Shown: positions 52,320 to 59,461 of the stretch, in pieces | Numbering within the stretch: position 1 is the first letter of the stretch | Layout of the letters: the number at the start of each line of letters is the position of its first letter | Source: Flavobacteriia bacterium | GTDB taxonomy: Bacteria > Bacteroidota > Bacteroidia > Flavobacteriales_D > Crocinitomicaceae | NCBI GenBank assembly: GCA_009924735.1 | Contig: RFQZ01000014.1 | Coordinates: 1-59,461 of the forward strand | Direction: 5' to 3' | Length of the DNA: 59,461 bases | Notes under the pieces: generated by a model | Databases searched by the model: none | What the model was told of the DNA's origin: nothing | The model's input: only the letters and a program-made list of their open reading frames with translations | Position numbers and translations under genes: made by a program

Positions 52320-52700
52320 ATGAAAGAAAGCATTAGCATTCCAAATGCACCCAAACCCATCGGCCCATACTCTCCGGCCATTCGCATTGGCAATCAATTG
52401 TTTGTAAGTGGTCAAATCCCAATGAATCCTATTACCCAAACGTTGGTAAAGGATGACATCGAGTTGGCAACCATTCAGGTTATGGAAAACCTAAAATCAC
52501 TTGTTCATGCCGCCGGATTTACCCTCTCTGACGTCGTAAAATGCACCCTCTTTTTAAAAGATTTGAACGATTTTGAAAAGGTAAACAAAGCTTATGGAAC
52601 CTACTTTCCTGAAACCCCTCCTGCCCGGGAAACCATCGAAATAAGTAGACTTCCGATGGATGCCATTGTAGAAATTTCTTGTATTGCCATAAAAGCTTGA
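52320..52700 (+). CDS. ridA: RidA-family enamine/imine deaminase
   Basis: Hydrolyses reactive 2-aminoacrylate and other enamines released by PLP enzymes. The 126-residue sequence has the family frame: PIGPYSPAIRIGNQLFVSGQIP, VVKCTLFLKDLNDFEKVNKAY and PPARETIEI with the catalytic Arg103. It is the normal length and single-domain. The glycosyltransferase gene overlaps its stop codon with a TTG start (TTGA). Confidence 0.95.
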   Translation: MKESISIPNAPKPIGPYSPAIRIGNQLFVSGQIPMNPITQTLVKDDIELATIQVMENLKSLVHAAGFTLSDVVKCTLFLKDLNDFEKVNKAYGTYFPETPPARETIEISRLPMDAIVEISCIAIKA

Positions 52701-54658
52701 ATCCCTCAAACGAAATAACCCTTTCGGTAATTATTGTAAATTATAACGTTGCCTACTTTTTAGAGCAATGCTTAAATGCTGTTTATAAGAGCGCCCAAAC
52801 CATTTCTGTAGAAGTTTTTGTTGTCGACAACCGAAGCAGCGACAACTCCAATGAAATGGTTTTGGAAAAATTTCCCTCAGTGATTTTAATTCAAAACAAG
52901 GAGAATGTCGGTTTTTCTCGCGCAAACAACCAAGCGATGCGAATCGCGAAAGGCAAGTACGTCCTGTTATTAAATCCAGACACCGTTGTGGAAGAAAGTA
53001 CATTTGAAAAAATTGTTTCGCACATGGAATCCGATCCAAAAATTGGTGGATTAGGGGTGCGTATGGTGGACGGAAAAGGGAATTTTTTGCCTGAATCAAA
53101 ACGAGGACTTCCAACACCGGCTGTTGCTTTCTATAAGATTTTTGGTTTGGCATCCTTGTTTAAAAAATCAAAGAAATTCGGTAAATACCACCTCACCTAT
53201 TTGAATGAATTTGCAACGAATGAAGTTGAAATTCTCAGTGGAGCATTCATGTGCATGCGTGCTTCAACGTTGAATGAAGTGGGCTTACTGGACGAAACCT
53301 TTTTCATGTATGGAGAGGACATCGATTTGTCTTATAGAATCTTGAAAGGTGGTTACAAAAATGTGTATTTTCCCGAGACTACCATCATTCACTACAAAGG
53401 CGAAAGCACGAAAAAAAGCTCGGTAAATTATGTCTTTGTCTTTTACAAAGCGATGATCATTTTTGCAAAAAAGCATTTTACCCAAAACAACGCAGCTTTC
53501 TTTTCCTTCGCTATTTATTTAGGAATCTACCTCAGGGCGACTTTAGCGCTTGTTAGAAGAATGTTAGAAAAAGTGGTTCCTGTCCTTTGGAGTGGAGGCG
53601 TTTTATTGCTGGGATTGTTTGCATTGACCCATCGTTGGCGCATGCACGATGTCACCTTTCCAGAAATTGCGTACGACATTGTCATTCCGTTCTATTTTTT
53701 AACCTGGACCTGTGTAAATTTAATCATGGGGGCTTTTGACGCACCTTTTAAAATCGGAAAGTTTGCCAAATCGACTGTGATAGGTACCTTGGTAATCTTG
53801 GTGATTTATGCGCTTATGCCGAAGGAATTTCAGTTTTCAAGACTGTACATTTTGGCGGGTGCGGCGTGGTACTTTGCTTGGGTGGTAACAGACAAACTCC
53901 TGCAAGGCTTGTTGCTAAAAAATTCCATGGGATGGCTGCTAAACCCAAAAAAGAAATTCTTGATTTTAGGAGACCAACAGGAATTTAAAAGGTTAAAAAA
54001 CCTCTTAATCCAAAACATCAAACCCATAGCCTACATTCATGGAGTGTACAAGACTGAAAGTTATCCCGAAGCCAAATGTAATTTGGAGGAATTTCCAGAG
54101 AAAATTGATTTTTCAGACTACAACGAAATCATTTTCAGTGCAAAAGACCTCGATGCAGCGCAAATCATTTCCTGGATGAGTCAAATCAACGCTGGACACT
54201 TGGATTTCAAAATTGCCCAACCGGATACAGATTTCATCATTGGCAGCAACTCCATTGAAACCACAGGAGAAACCTACCGTGTGAACATCAACAACCTCGC
54301 AAAACCCGAAAACCTTCGTTCCAAACGATTTTTTGACCTCATTTTAGGGGTTCTGCTTTTAATTTTAAGTCCGGTGTTCATTTGGCTTTATGGTTCCAAA
54401 TGGCAATTTTACAAGAATATTTATGCGGTAATCCTGTCAAAGCGGACATGGGTAGGGTTTTATGCGAAAAGTACAGGGTACGTTGACCCGCAACTGCCGA
54501 GGCTAAAACAAGGCATCTTAAACCCATTGGATGGCATGGAAAACATCACCAGCCACCATTCCGACAAATTGAATTTGATCTATGCCCGAGATTTTAGCAT
54601 TCTCAAAGACGCCAAAATAATTGCCGAAGGCTTCCGACATTTGGACCGTAAAGTGTAA
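52697..54658 (+). CDS. Family 2 glycosyltransferase fused to a sugar-phosphotransferase-like C-terminus
   Basis: A 653-residue membrane protein. The N-terminal GT2 domain (about 6-240) has SVIIVNYNVAYFLEQ, DNRSSDNS, NVGFSRANNQAM, a DxD-like NPDTVVE and MYGEDIDLSYRI. Four to five membrane helices follow (about 255-400), then a Rossmann-like segment (KKKFLILGDQQEF) and KRFFDLILGVLLLILSPVF, the entry helix of polyprenyl sugar-phosphate transferases. The region after it keeps a LPRLKQGI-like piece but not the catalytic core. No ATG precedes the GT2 fold; the TTG at 52697, overlapping the ridA stop, is the likely start. A role in surface polysaccharide synthesis is inferred. Confidence 0.85.
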   Translation: MNPSNEITLSVIIVNYNVAYFLEQCLNAVYKSAQTISVEVFVVDNRSSDNSNEMVLEKFPSVILIQNKENVGFSRANNQAMRIAKGKYVLLLNPDTVVEESTFEKIVSHMESDPKIGGLGVRMVDGKGNFLPESKRGLPTPAVAFYKIFGLASLFKKSKKFGKYHLTYLNEFATNEVEILSGAFMCMRASTLNEVGLLDETFFMYGEDIDLSYRILKGGYKNVYFPETTIIHYKGESTKKSSVNYVFVFYKAMIIFAKKHFTQNNAAFFSFAIYLGIYLRATLALVRRMLEKVVPVLWSGGVLLLGLFALTHRWRMHDVTFPEIAYDIVIPFYFLTWTCVNLIMGAFDAPFKIGKFAKSTVIGTLVILVIYALMPKEFQFSRLYILAGAAWYFAWVVTDKLLQGLLLKNSMGWLLNPKKKFLILGDQQEFKRLKNLLIQNIKPIAYIHGVYKTESYPEAKCNLEEFPEKIDFSDYNEIIFSAKDLDAAQIISWMSQINAGHLDFKIAQPDTDFIIGSNSIETTGETYRVNINNLAKPENLRSKRFFDLILGVLLLILSPVFIWLYGSKWQFYKNIYAVILSKRTWVGFYAKSTGYVDPQLPRLKQGILNPLDGMENITSHHSDKLNLIYARDFSILKDAKIIAEGFRHLDRKV

Positions 54659-54686
54659 ACACCCTTTCTTATTCGGGCTTTTTTAT

Positions 54687-54694
54687 TATTTTTG
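54687..54694 (+). promoter_or_regulatory. -7 promoter box for the E2 gene
   Basis: TATTTTTG, an exact match, 18 bases before the ATG at 54713. The surroundings are T-rich, so the match carries moderate weight. Confidence 0.45.
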
Positions 54695-54712
54695 CATCAT
54701 TATTTAAGAGGA

Positions 54713-56008
54713 ATGGCGGAAATAGAAATCAGATTGCCCAAAATGGGAGAAAGTGTTACCGAAGCAACCATTACAAACTGGTTGAAACAAGTGGGTGACA
54801 GCGTTGCTTTAGACGAACCTTTGGTGGAAGTTGCTACCGACAAAGTAGACAATGAACTTCCCTCCGAAGCATCGGGAATCTTGATCAAACAAATGTTCGA
54901 AAAAGACCAAGTGGCGAAAGTGGGAGACGTTATTGCCATACTTTCTACTGGAGGAGAATCCGCACCCTCCCCTGAATCAAAAACGAATTCAACACCGACC
55001 TCCGTTCCTTCGAACGTTGTGAATGCAGTGCCAACCCAAGTCGGCAATTCAATTTCTAAAGAAACCATCCATTCGAACGACCGATTTTATTCTCCTTTGG
55101 TGAAAAGCATAGCTGCCAGTGAGGGCATCACGCAAAGCCAATTGGACCAAATTTCTGGAACAGGTGCCGAAGGACGCGTTACCAAAAAAGACCTAATAAC
55201 ATTTTTACAAAATAAAACGACAGCCCCTATCATCGCCGCTCCGGTTGCGAAAACAGAAGCCAAGCCCGCAATTCAAGCGCCTGTAGTGATTCCAAGTCCT
55301 GGCGACGAAATCATTGAAATGGACCGCATGCGTAAGCTTATTTCTGAGCATATGGTTATGTCTAAAAGCGTTTCTCCACATGTTACATCCTTCGTAGAAG
55401 CAGATGTGACCAACATCGTAAATTGGAGAAACAAAGTGAAAAAAGACTTCATGGCGAAAATTGGTGAAAACATCACCTTTACACCTATTTTCATGGAAGC
55501 CGTAGTTAAAGCCATTGTTGACTTCCCAATGATCAACGTTTCGGTAAATGGCACCACCATCATCAAAAAGAAAGACATTAACCTGGGAATGGCCACTGCC
55601 CTTCCTTCTGGAAATTTAATTGTTCCGGTTATTAAAAATGCCGATCGCTTGAACCTAGTAGGACTTACAAAAGCGGTAAATGAATTGGCAAACAATGCTC
55701 GAAACAACAAGCTAAAACCTGAAGACATTCAAGGTGGGACGTACACCATTACCAATGTAGGTACTTTCGGAAATGTGATGGGAACCCCCATTATCAACCA
55801 ACCGCAAGTCGCCATTTTGGCACTGGGTGCCATTCGCAAAGTGCCTGCGGTTGTGGAAACACCCGAAGGTGATTTCATCGGAATTCGACAAAAAATGTTC
55901 CTGTCCCACTCCTACGATCATCGAGTTGTCGATGGTGCTTTGGGAGGGCAATTTGTAAAACGTGTTGCCGATTACCTCGAGCAATTCGATGTAAATCGAA
56001 AATTTTAA
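54713..56008 (+). CDS. 2-oxoacid dehydrogenase complex E2 (lipoyl acyltransferase)
   Basis: A 431-residue dihydrolipoyl acyltransferase. The lipoyl domain (1-80) carries Lys44 in VATDKVDNE; a Pro/Thr/Ser linker leads to the peripheral-subunit-binding domain (about 120-165: YSPLVKSIAASEG and GRVTKKDL); the catalytic domain (about 205-431) ends with HSYDHRVVDGALGG, holding the catalytic His and Asp. There is one lipoyl domain. No E1 genes adjoin it, so pyruvate, 2-oxoglutarate or branched-chain specificity is not decided by context; the EVATDKVDNE form is often seen in branched-chain or pyruvate E2. MAEIEIRLPKMGES at 54713 is the start. Confidence 0.93.
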   Translation: MAEIEIRLPKMGESVTEATITNWLKQVGDSVALDEPLVEVATDKVDNELPSEASGILIKQMFEKDQVAKVGDVIAILSTGGESAPSPESKTNSTPTSVPSNVVNAVPTQVGNSISKETIHSNDRFYSPLVKSIAASEGITQSQLDQISGTGAEGRVTKKDLITFLQNKTTAPIIAAPVAKTEAKPAIQAPVVIPSPGDEIIEMDRMRKLISEHMVMSKSVSPHVTSFVEADVTNIVNWRNKVKKDFMAKIGENITFTPIFMEAVVKAIVDFPMINVSVNGTTIIKKKDINLGMATALPSGNLIVPVIKNADRLNLVGLTKAVNELANNARNNKLKPEDIQGGTYTITNVGTFGNVMGTPIINQPQVAILALGAIRKVPAVVETPEGDFIGIRQKMFLSHSYDHRVVDGALGGQFVKRVADYLEQFDVNRKF

Positions 56009-56021
56009 CTAACTTAGTCTA

Positions 56022-58322
56022 ATGAGCAAAATTATACTTATAGCCTTCATTTTCACCTCATTAAGCGTTGGTGCTCAAATGATTGAATCGGAAGTGAAAA
56101 CGATGATTGAAAATGCCAATGAAGAAAAGTTGGTCGGAGAATCTTCCCGGTTTCTTCAAGAGAACTTTTTCCATTTCGCAAACATGGTTACCGACAAATT
56201 ATTGAAGTACAATAATAAAAACGGTAATTACAATTACAGAAAAGGATACATACTGCTCGAAATGAACATGGATCCAGAACAAGCCCTTAACCACTTGTTG
56301 ATTGCTTCTAAAGATGTTAAAGTCAATTATGACATCTACTCCCCCTCCGAAAAATCAGCTCCGATTGATGTTTATTACCACATGGGTATTTGTTATCACA
56401 GACTTGGTAATTTGGACAAGGCATTGGAATATTACCAGAAATTTATTGCAGAAAGCAACAAACAATCCAATTTAATTGCGCCAGCGAAAATCCGGGTTGC
56501 ACAAGTTGCCAACGCGAAAAAGGTGTTGCAAAATCCAATGTTTCCAGCACCTGTTGCCATGGGCGGTGAGGTGAATACAAGTTACGACGAATTAAACCCA
56601 ATGATTTCCGGTGACGGCAAATCGCTTTTGGTTTCTTCTACACGCAACCGCAAAGACAACCTATCACAAAACAGCATAGAACCAATGTTTAACGAATTGC
56701 CTGCGGACATTTACCAACAAACAAAAAACAATCAAAATGAATGGAGTTCACTGGAGTTATTCCTAATGAACGATCCAAAAATCGATGAGCGTATCGCGAG
56801 CTTATCCATGGATGAAAGAAAACTTACCTATTCAAGTTGGAATGTAAGCGCTTTTTCAAGTAGCGAATTTGTAGACGGTCAATTCAATGCTCCTAAAACC
56901 ATTAAGGTTGCAGTGGACAATGGAAAATCGAAAGTTGATCCTTTTAACATGCACTTCAACGTAAGTGCCGACGGAAAAACGGCTTATTTTGTTTCCAACG
57001 CAATTACCGGCAAAGGTGGATGGGATATTTTTATGTCAGAATACATAGATGGAAACTGGTCTGCCGCCAAAAACCTTTCTATGGTCAATACCGTTTCCGA
57101 TGAAATTGCACCTTATGTTTCTTTGGATGGTAAAACCTTGTACTTCGCAAGTAATTCAACAGAAAGCATCGGTGGTTTTGACATTTTTAAATCCAATAAG
57201 GACGAAAACGGAATGTGGTCAAAACCTCAAAACATTGGTTATCCAACCAACTCCTTTTCAGATGACATTGCATTTAGCATGACTGCAAATGGCAAAGCAG
57301 GATTCATCAGCTCAAACCGCATAGGCAGTACCGGAATGAACGATATTTTTTCAGCCGAAATCAACGAAACACCATCCGGAATGTCTTTGTTGGACGGAAG
57401 AATCATCAGTTTGAAAAACTTTCAACTACCTGAACAATCTTACATGACACTTAAATGTTTGGATTGCGCAACGACCTCAGAAACCATACTTACCCCAAGA
57501 ATGCGCGATGGTGTATTTATGACCTCCCTTGAAAAATGCAAAGAATACGAATTAACGTATTACTATGGTGCCCTTACAAAAAATCCATACCGAAATACTT
57601 TCAAAACAAGTTGTGATGGTGCTTTCGAGGTAATAACCAAAAGGGTGCTCATCCTAGAAGACGAAAACAAAATTCTTCCTTTCCCAACCTATGAAATTAA
57701 AGGGGTGGTTACAGACATTAACACAGGTGCGCCGATTGCCAATGCCTCCATTAATCTCGTAATTGACGGTAAAAACGATGCGAAAAATTCTAAAGAAAAT
57801 GGTGTTTACAACTCCGAAATGATTTCTGAATATGAGTTCGATTCAAAAATTGCGGGTACCATTCGCGCAGAGGCCGAAGGCTATTTAGCAGTCACTACAA
57901 ATGTTGATCGTTTACTCCTCGCAGACTCTGTGGTTACGGTGAATTTCCAATTGGACGCTACCTCCAAAGGAATTCTAGGGCCCTACTTCGTGAATTACCA
58001 ATTTGACCGATCGTTTTTGACAGATTACTCTAAAAACAAATTGAAGGACGCAATCAAAATCATGAACGACAATCCAAACCTGAAAATTGAAATTCGTTCA
58101 CATACCGACAGTCGTGGACCTGCCATCTACAACCAATGGCTTTCTGACATGCGCGCCAAAGTAGCCAGAGAGTATATCCAAGCAAACATTGTGAATCCCA
58201 ATCGTGTGACAAGCAAAGGATTTGGTGAAAGCGAATTGCTAAAACCTTGTGGAGACGGCGTAAGCTGCACTGAACAAGATCATTTACAAAACAGAAGGAC
58301 GGAATTCATCATCCTTAAATAA
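56022..58322 (+). CDS. TPR-PD40-OmpA envelope protein (PorE-like architecture)
   Basis: A 766-residue exported protein: signal peptide about 1-19 (LSVGAQ), TPR-type helices (about 40-175, with YYHMGICYHRLGNLDKALEYY), WD40-like PD40 beta-propeller repeats (about 185-450, with DGKTLYFASNSTESIGGFDIF and DGKTAYFVSNAITGKGGWDIF), a carboxypeptidase-regulatory-like domain (about 560-640) and a C-terminal OmpA peptidoglycan-binding domain (about 650-766: EIRSHTDSRG, NRRTEFIIL). This order matches PorE, a type IX secretion component, but PorE is a lipoprotein and no lipobox Cys is visible here. Similar proteins without T9SS roles are numerous. Confidence 0.87.
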   Translation: MSKIILIAFIFTSLSVGAQMIESEVKTMIENANEEKLVGESSRFLQENFFHFANMVTDKLLKYNNKNGNYNYRKGYILLEMNMDPEQALNHLLIASKDVKVNYDIYSPSEKSAPIDVYYHMGICYHRLGNLDKALEYYQKFIAESNKQSNLIAPAKIRVAQVANAKKVLQNPMFPAPVAMGGEVNTSYDELNPMISGDGKSLLVSSTRNRKDNLSQNSIEPMFNELPADIYQQTKNNQNEWSSLELFLMNDPKIDERIASLSMDERKLTYSSWNVSAFSSSEFVDGQFNAPKTIKVAVDNGKSKVDPFNMHFNVSADGKTAYFVSNAITGKGGWDIFMSEYIDGNWSAAKNLSMVNTVSDEIAPYVSLDGKTLYFASNSTESIGGFDIFKSNKDENGMWSKPQNIGYPTNSFSDDIAFSMTANGKAGFISSNRIGSTGMNDIFSAEINETPSGMSLLDGRIISLKNFQLPEQSYMTLKCLDCATTSETILTPRMRDGVFMTSLEKCKEYELTYYYGALTKNPYRNTFKTSCDGAFEVITKRVLILEDENKILPFPTYEIKGVVTDINTGAPIANASINLVIDGKNDAKNSKENGVYNSEMISEYEFDSKIAGTIRAEAEGYLAVTTNVDRLLLADSVVTVNFQLDATSKGILGPYFVNYQFDRSFLTDYSKNKLKDAIKIMNDNPNLKIEIRSHTDSRGPAIYNQWLSDMRAKVAREYIQANIVNPNRVTSKGFGESELLKPCGDGVSCTEQDHLQNRRTEFIILK

Positions 58323-58336
58323 TTTAGTGCTACATA

Positions 58337-59179
58337 ATGCGTCTAAACCTAACGAAACCCCTTTGCTTTTTCGACTTAGAAACAACGGGCATACAAATCA
58401 CAAAGGATAGAATTGTACAAATTGCGGTTGTAAAGTTGTCCCCTGATGGCACCCAACAAAAATGTAATTACCTAGTCAATCCCGGTATTTCAATTCCAAA
58501 AGAAATTTCTGAAATTCACGGAATTACAGATGAAATGGTACGTGAATGTCCAACCTTAGATGCCTACGCAGAGGAAATCATTGCGTTCTTCGGAGATGCA
58601 GATTTAGCAGGTTACAATTCTAATAAATTCGACATTCCATTTTTAGTAGAGGAATTTTACAGAGTTGGAACGCCCTTTCCTATGGAAAACCGCTCCTTTG
58701 TAGACGTACAAAACATCTTCCACAAAATGGAACAAAGAACCTTGGCTGCAGCTTATCAATTCTATTGTGGCAAAACCATGGAAAATGCACACAACGCGCT
58801 TTACGATGCAGAAGTAACCATGGAAGTCTTTGTTTCACAAATGGACAAATACCCAACGCTTCCAAACGACGTGGCACCCCTGTCGGATTTCACCCGAAAT
58901 TCTCCACTGGGCATGGTTGACTTTGCCGGACGCCTGGCTCGCAATGCTAAAAATGAAGTGATGTACAACTTCGGGAAACACAAAGGAAAAACCGTCGAAG
59001 AAATTCTAAAAATTGAGCCTGGTTATTACGGGTGGATGCTTGAGGCTGATTTTCCTTTTCAAACCAAAGATTGTTTACGGGTTGAGGTTGCGAGGATCAA
59101 AGGGAATCGCGAAAAAGGAAAAACCCAAGAGCTTCAAAGCAAACTGGATTCTTTGGCGACAAAATTCAATAAAAAATGA
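58337..59179 (+). CDS. DnaQ-like 3'-5' exonuclease with ExoX-like C-terminal domain
   Basis: A 280-residue DEDDh exonuclease. The catalytic residues are in FFDLETTGI (Asp, Glu), GYNSNKFDIPFL (Asp) and AHNALYDAEVTM (His, Asp). A C-terminal extension (about 210-260) with YNFGKHKGKTVEEI and YYGWMLEADFP matches the small domain found in ExoX-like exonucleases and DUF3820. Standalone proofreading or repair nuclease is the likely role. Its stop overlaps the next start (ATGA). Confidence 0.92.
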   Translation: MRLNLTKPLCFFDLETTGIQITKDRIVQIAVVKLSPDGTQQKCNYLVNPGISIPKEISEIHGITDEMVRECPTLDAYAEEIIAFFGDADLAGYNSNKFDIPFLVEEFYRVGTPFPMENRSFVDVQNIFHKMEQRTLAAAYQFYCGKTMENAHNALYDAEVTMEVFVSQMDKYPTLPNDVAPLSDFTRNSPLGMVDFAGRLARNAKNEVMYNFGKHKGKTVEEILKIEPGYYGWMLEADFPFQTKDCLRVEVARIKGNREKGKTQELQSKLDSLATKFNKK

Positions 59180-59461
59180 AAATCATCTGTGTAGGCAGAA
59201 ACTTTTCAGCGCACGCGAAAGAAATGAATGCGGACATCCCTTCTGTTCCCATGCTTTTTCTTAAACCTGATACAGCGTTGCTGCGTGAACCTGATTTTTA
59301 TTACCCCTCTTTCTCTAATAACATTCATTTTGAATGCGAACTGGTCATAAAAATTGATAAAGTAGGAAAACACATCGATGAAAAATTTGCTCATAAATAC
59401 TATTCATCTGTCAGTTTAGGCATCGATTTCACGGCCAGAGACCTGCAAGACGAATGTAAAC
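59176..59461 (+). CDS. Fumarylacetoacetate hydrolase family protein (3' end outside window)
   Basis: The first 95 residues of a gene cut by the window edge. MKIICVGRNFSAHAKEMN, PMLFLKPDTALL and the metal-ligand region NNIHFECELVIKI, followed by YYSSVSLGIDFTARDLQ, identify the FAA hydrolase fold. Members include 2-keto-acid and acylpyruvate hydrolases; the substrate cannot be judged from this part. Coupled to the exonuclease gene by an ATGA overlap. Confidence 0.88.
   Translation, partial: MKIICVGRNFSAHAKEMNADIPSVPMLFLKPDTALLREPDFYYPSFSNNIHFECELVIKIDKVGKHIDEKFAHKYYSSVSLGIDFTARDLQDECK

Noticed and set aside
54659..54686. Possible terminator after the GT2 fusion gene
   Set aside because: Only a three- to four-base stem can be drawn before the T-run, too weak to report as a feature.
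55273..55728. 151-codon minus-strand frame inside the E2 gene
   Set aside because: Antisense to the catalytic domain of a clear E2 gene.
1..59461. tRNA, rRNA, insertion sequences, prophage or integrated elements
   Set aside because: No cloverleaf, transposase, integrase or phage structural gene was recognised, and spacers are too short to hold most of these; base composition by eye is uniform.

Overview
The window reads as chromosomal DNA of a member of the Bacteroidota, most likely a Flavobacteriales bacterium of the Crocinitomicaceae/Cryomorphaceae type (family placement is inference). The signs are two TonB-dependent receptors with carboxypeptidase-regulatory-like N-termini, Bacteroidota-typical families (DUF4290, DUF983, DUF2461, DUF2490), short lipoproteins, a PorE-like TPR/PD40/OmpA protein, -7 promoter boxes of the TAnnTTTG type and no evident Shine-Dalgarno sequences. 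It is densely coding: no gap exceeds 300 bases. I see no rRNA, tRNA, CRISPR array, insertion sequence or prophage.

Layout. 1-2.6 kb (minus): purL coupled to a DUF4290 gene cut by the window edge. 2.7-5.7 kb: a zinc-uptake module, namely a ZnuD-like TonB receptor and a small Cys/His lipoprotein on the minus strand, divergent from a Fur/Zur-type repressor, with two matching inverted-repeat operators between them. 5.7-12.2 kb (plus): lipoprotein, DUF1003 protein and a two-helix channel-like protein; lpdA and a membrane protein; dnaK with a strong terminator; an alpha/beta hydrolase with a small partner. 12.3-18.8 kb: fused isobutyryl-CoA mutase icmF, an Smr-domain protein, a large membrane hydrolase and a two-cluster ferredoxin. 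18.9-26.2 kb: acyl-CoA reductase, map, membrane proteins, a GT39-like glycosyltransferase, a DPP4-family peptidase and DUF2461. 26.4-30.4 kb: rpsF-rpsR-rplI, then small envelope proteins and a membrane thioredoxin-like protein. 30.5-31.3 kb: fabI.

31.3-38.5 kb (minus) holds the most notable locus: small secreted acidic protein, dabA (DUF2309), dabB (NuoL-like), a SulP transporter and DUF2490. This looks like a DAB-type inorganic-carbon accumulation operon joined to a SulP anion transporter and an envelope protein. 38.6-59.5 kb: ornithine aminotransferase, phosphohexomutase, ZIP transporter, proS, TrmN6-like methyltransferase, DUF983, Crp/Fnr regulator, prfC, ndk, TonB receptor, chalcone-isomerase-like protein, a PabA/TrpG amidotransferase, RidA, a fusion glycosyltransferase, a 2-oxoacid dehydrogenase E2, the PorE-like protein, a DnaQ-like exonuclease and the start of an FAA-hydrolase gene.

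Genome-scale habits stand out. Several -7 boxes end only 3-6 bases before the start codon, suggesting leaderless mRNAs. Four convergent gene pairs overlap by exactly four bases at a shared stop sequence (CTAG, TTAA or TTAG). Two genes start directly after what looks like an intrinsic terminator. Many gene pairs are coupled by ATGA or TAATG-type overlaps, and two genes appear to use TTG starts.
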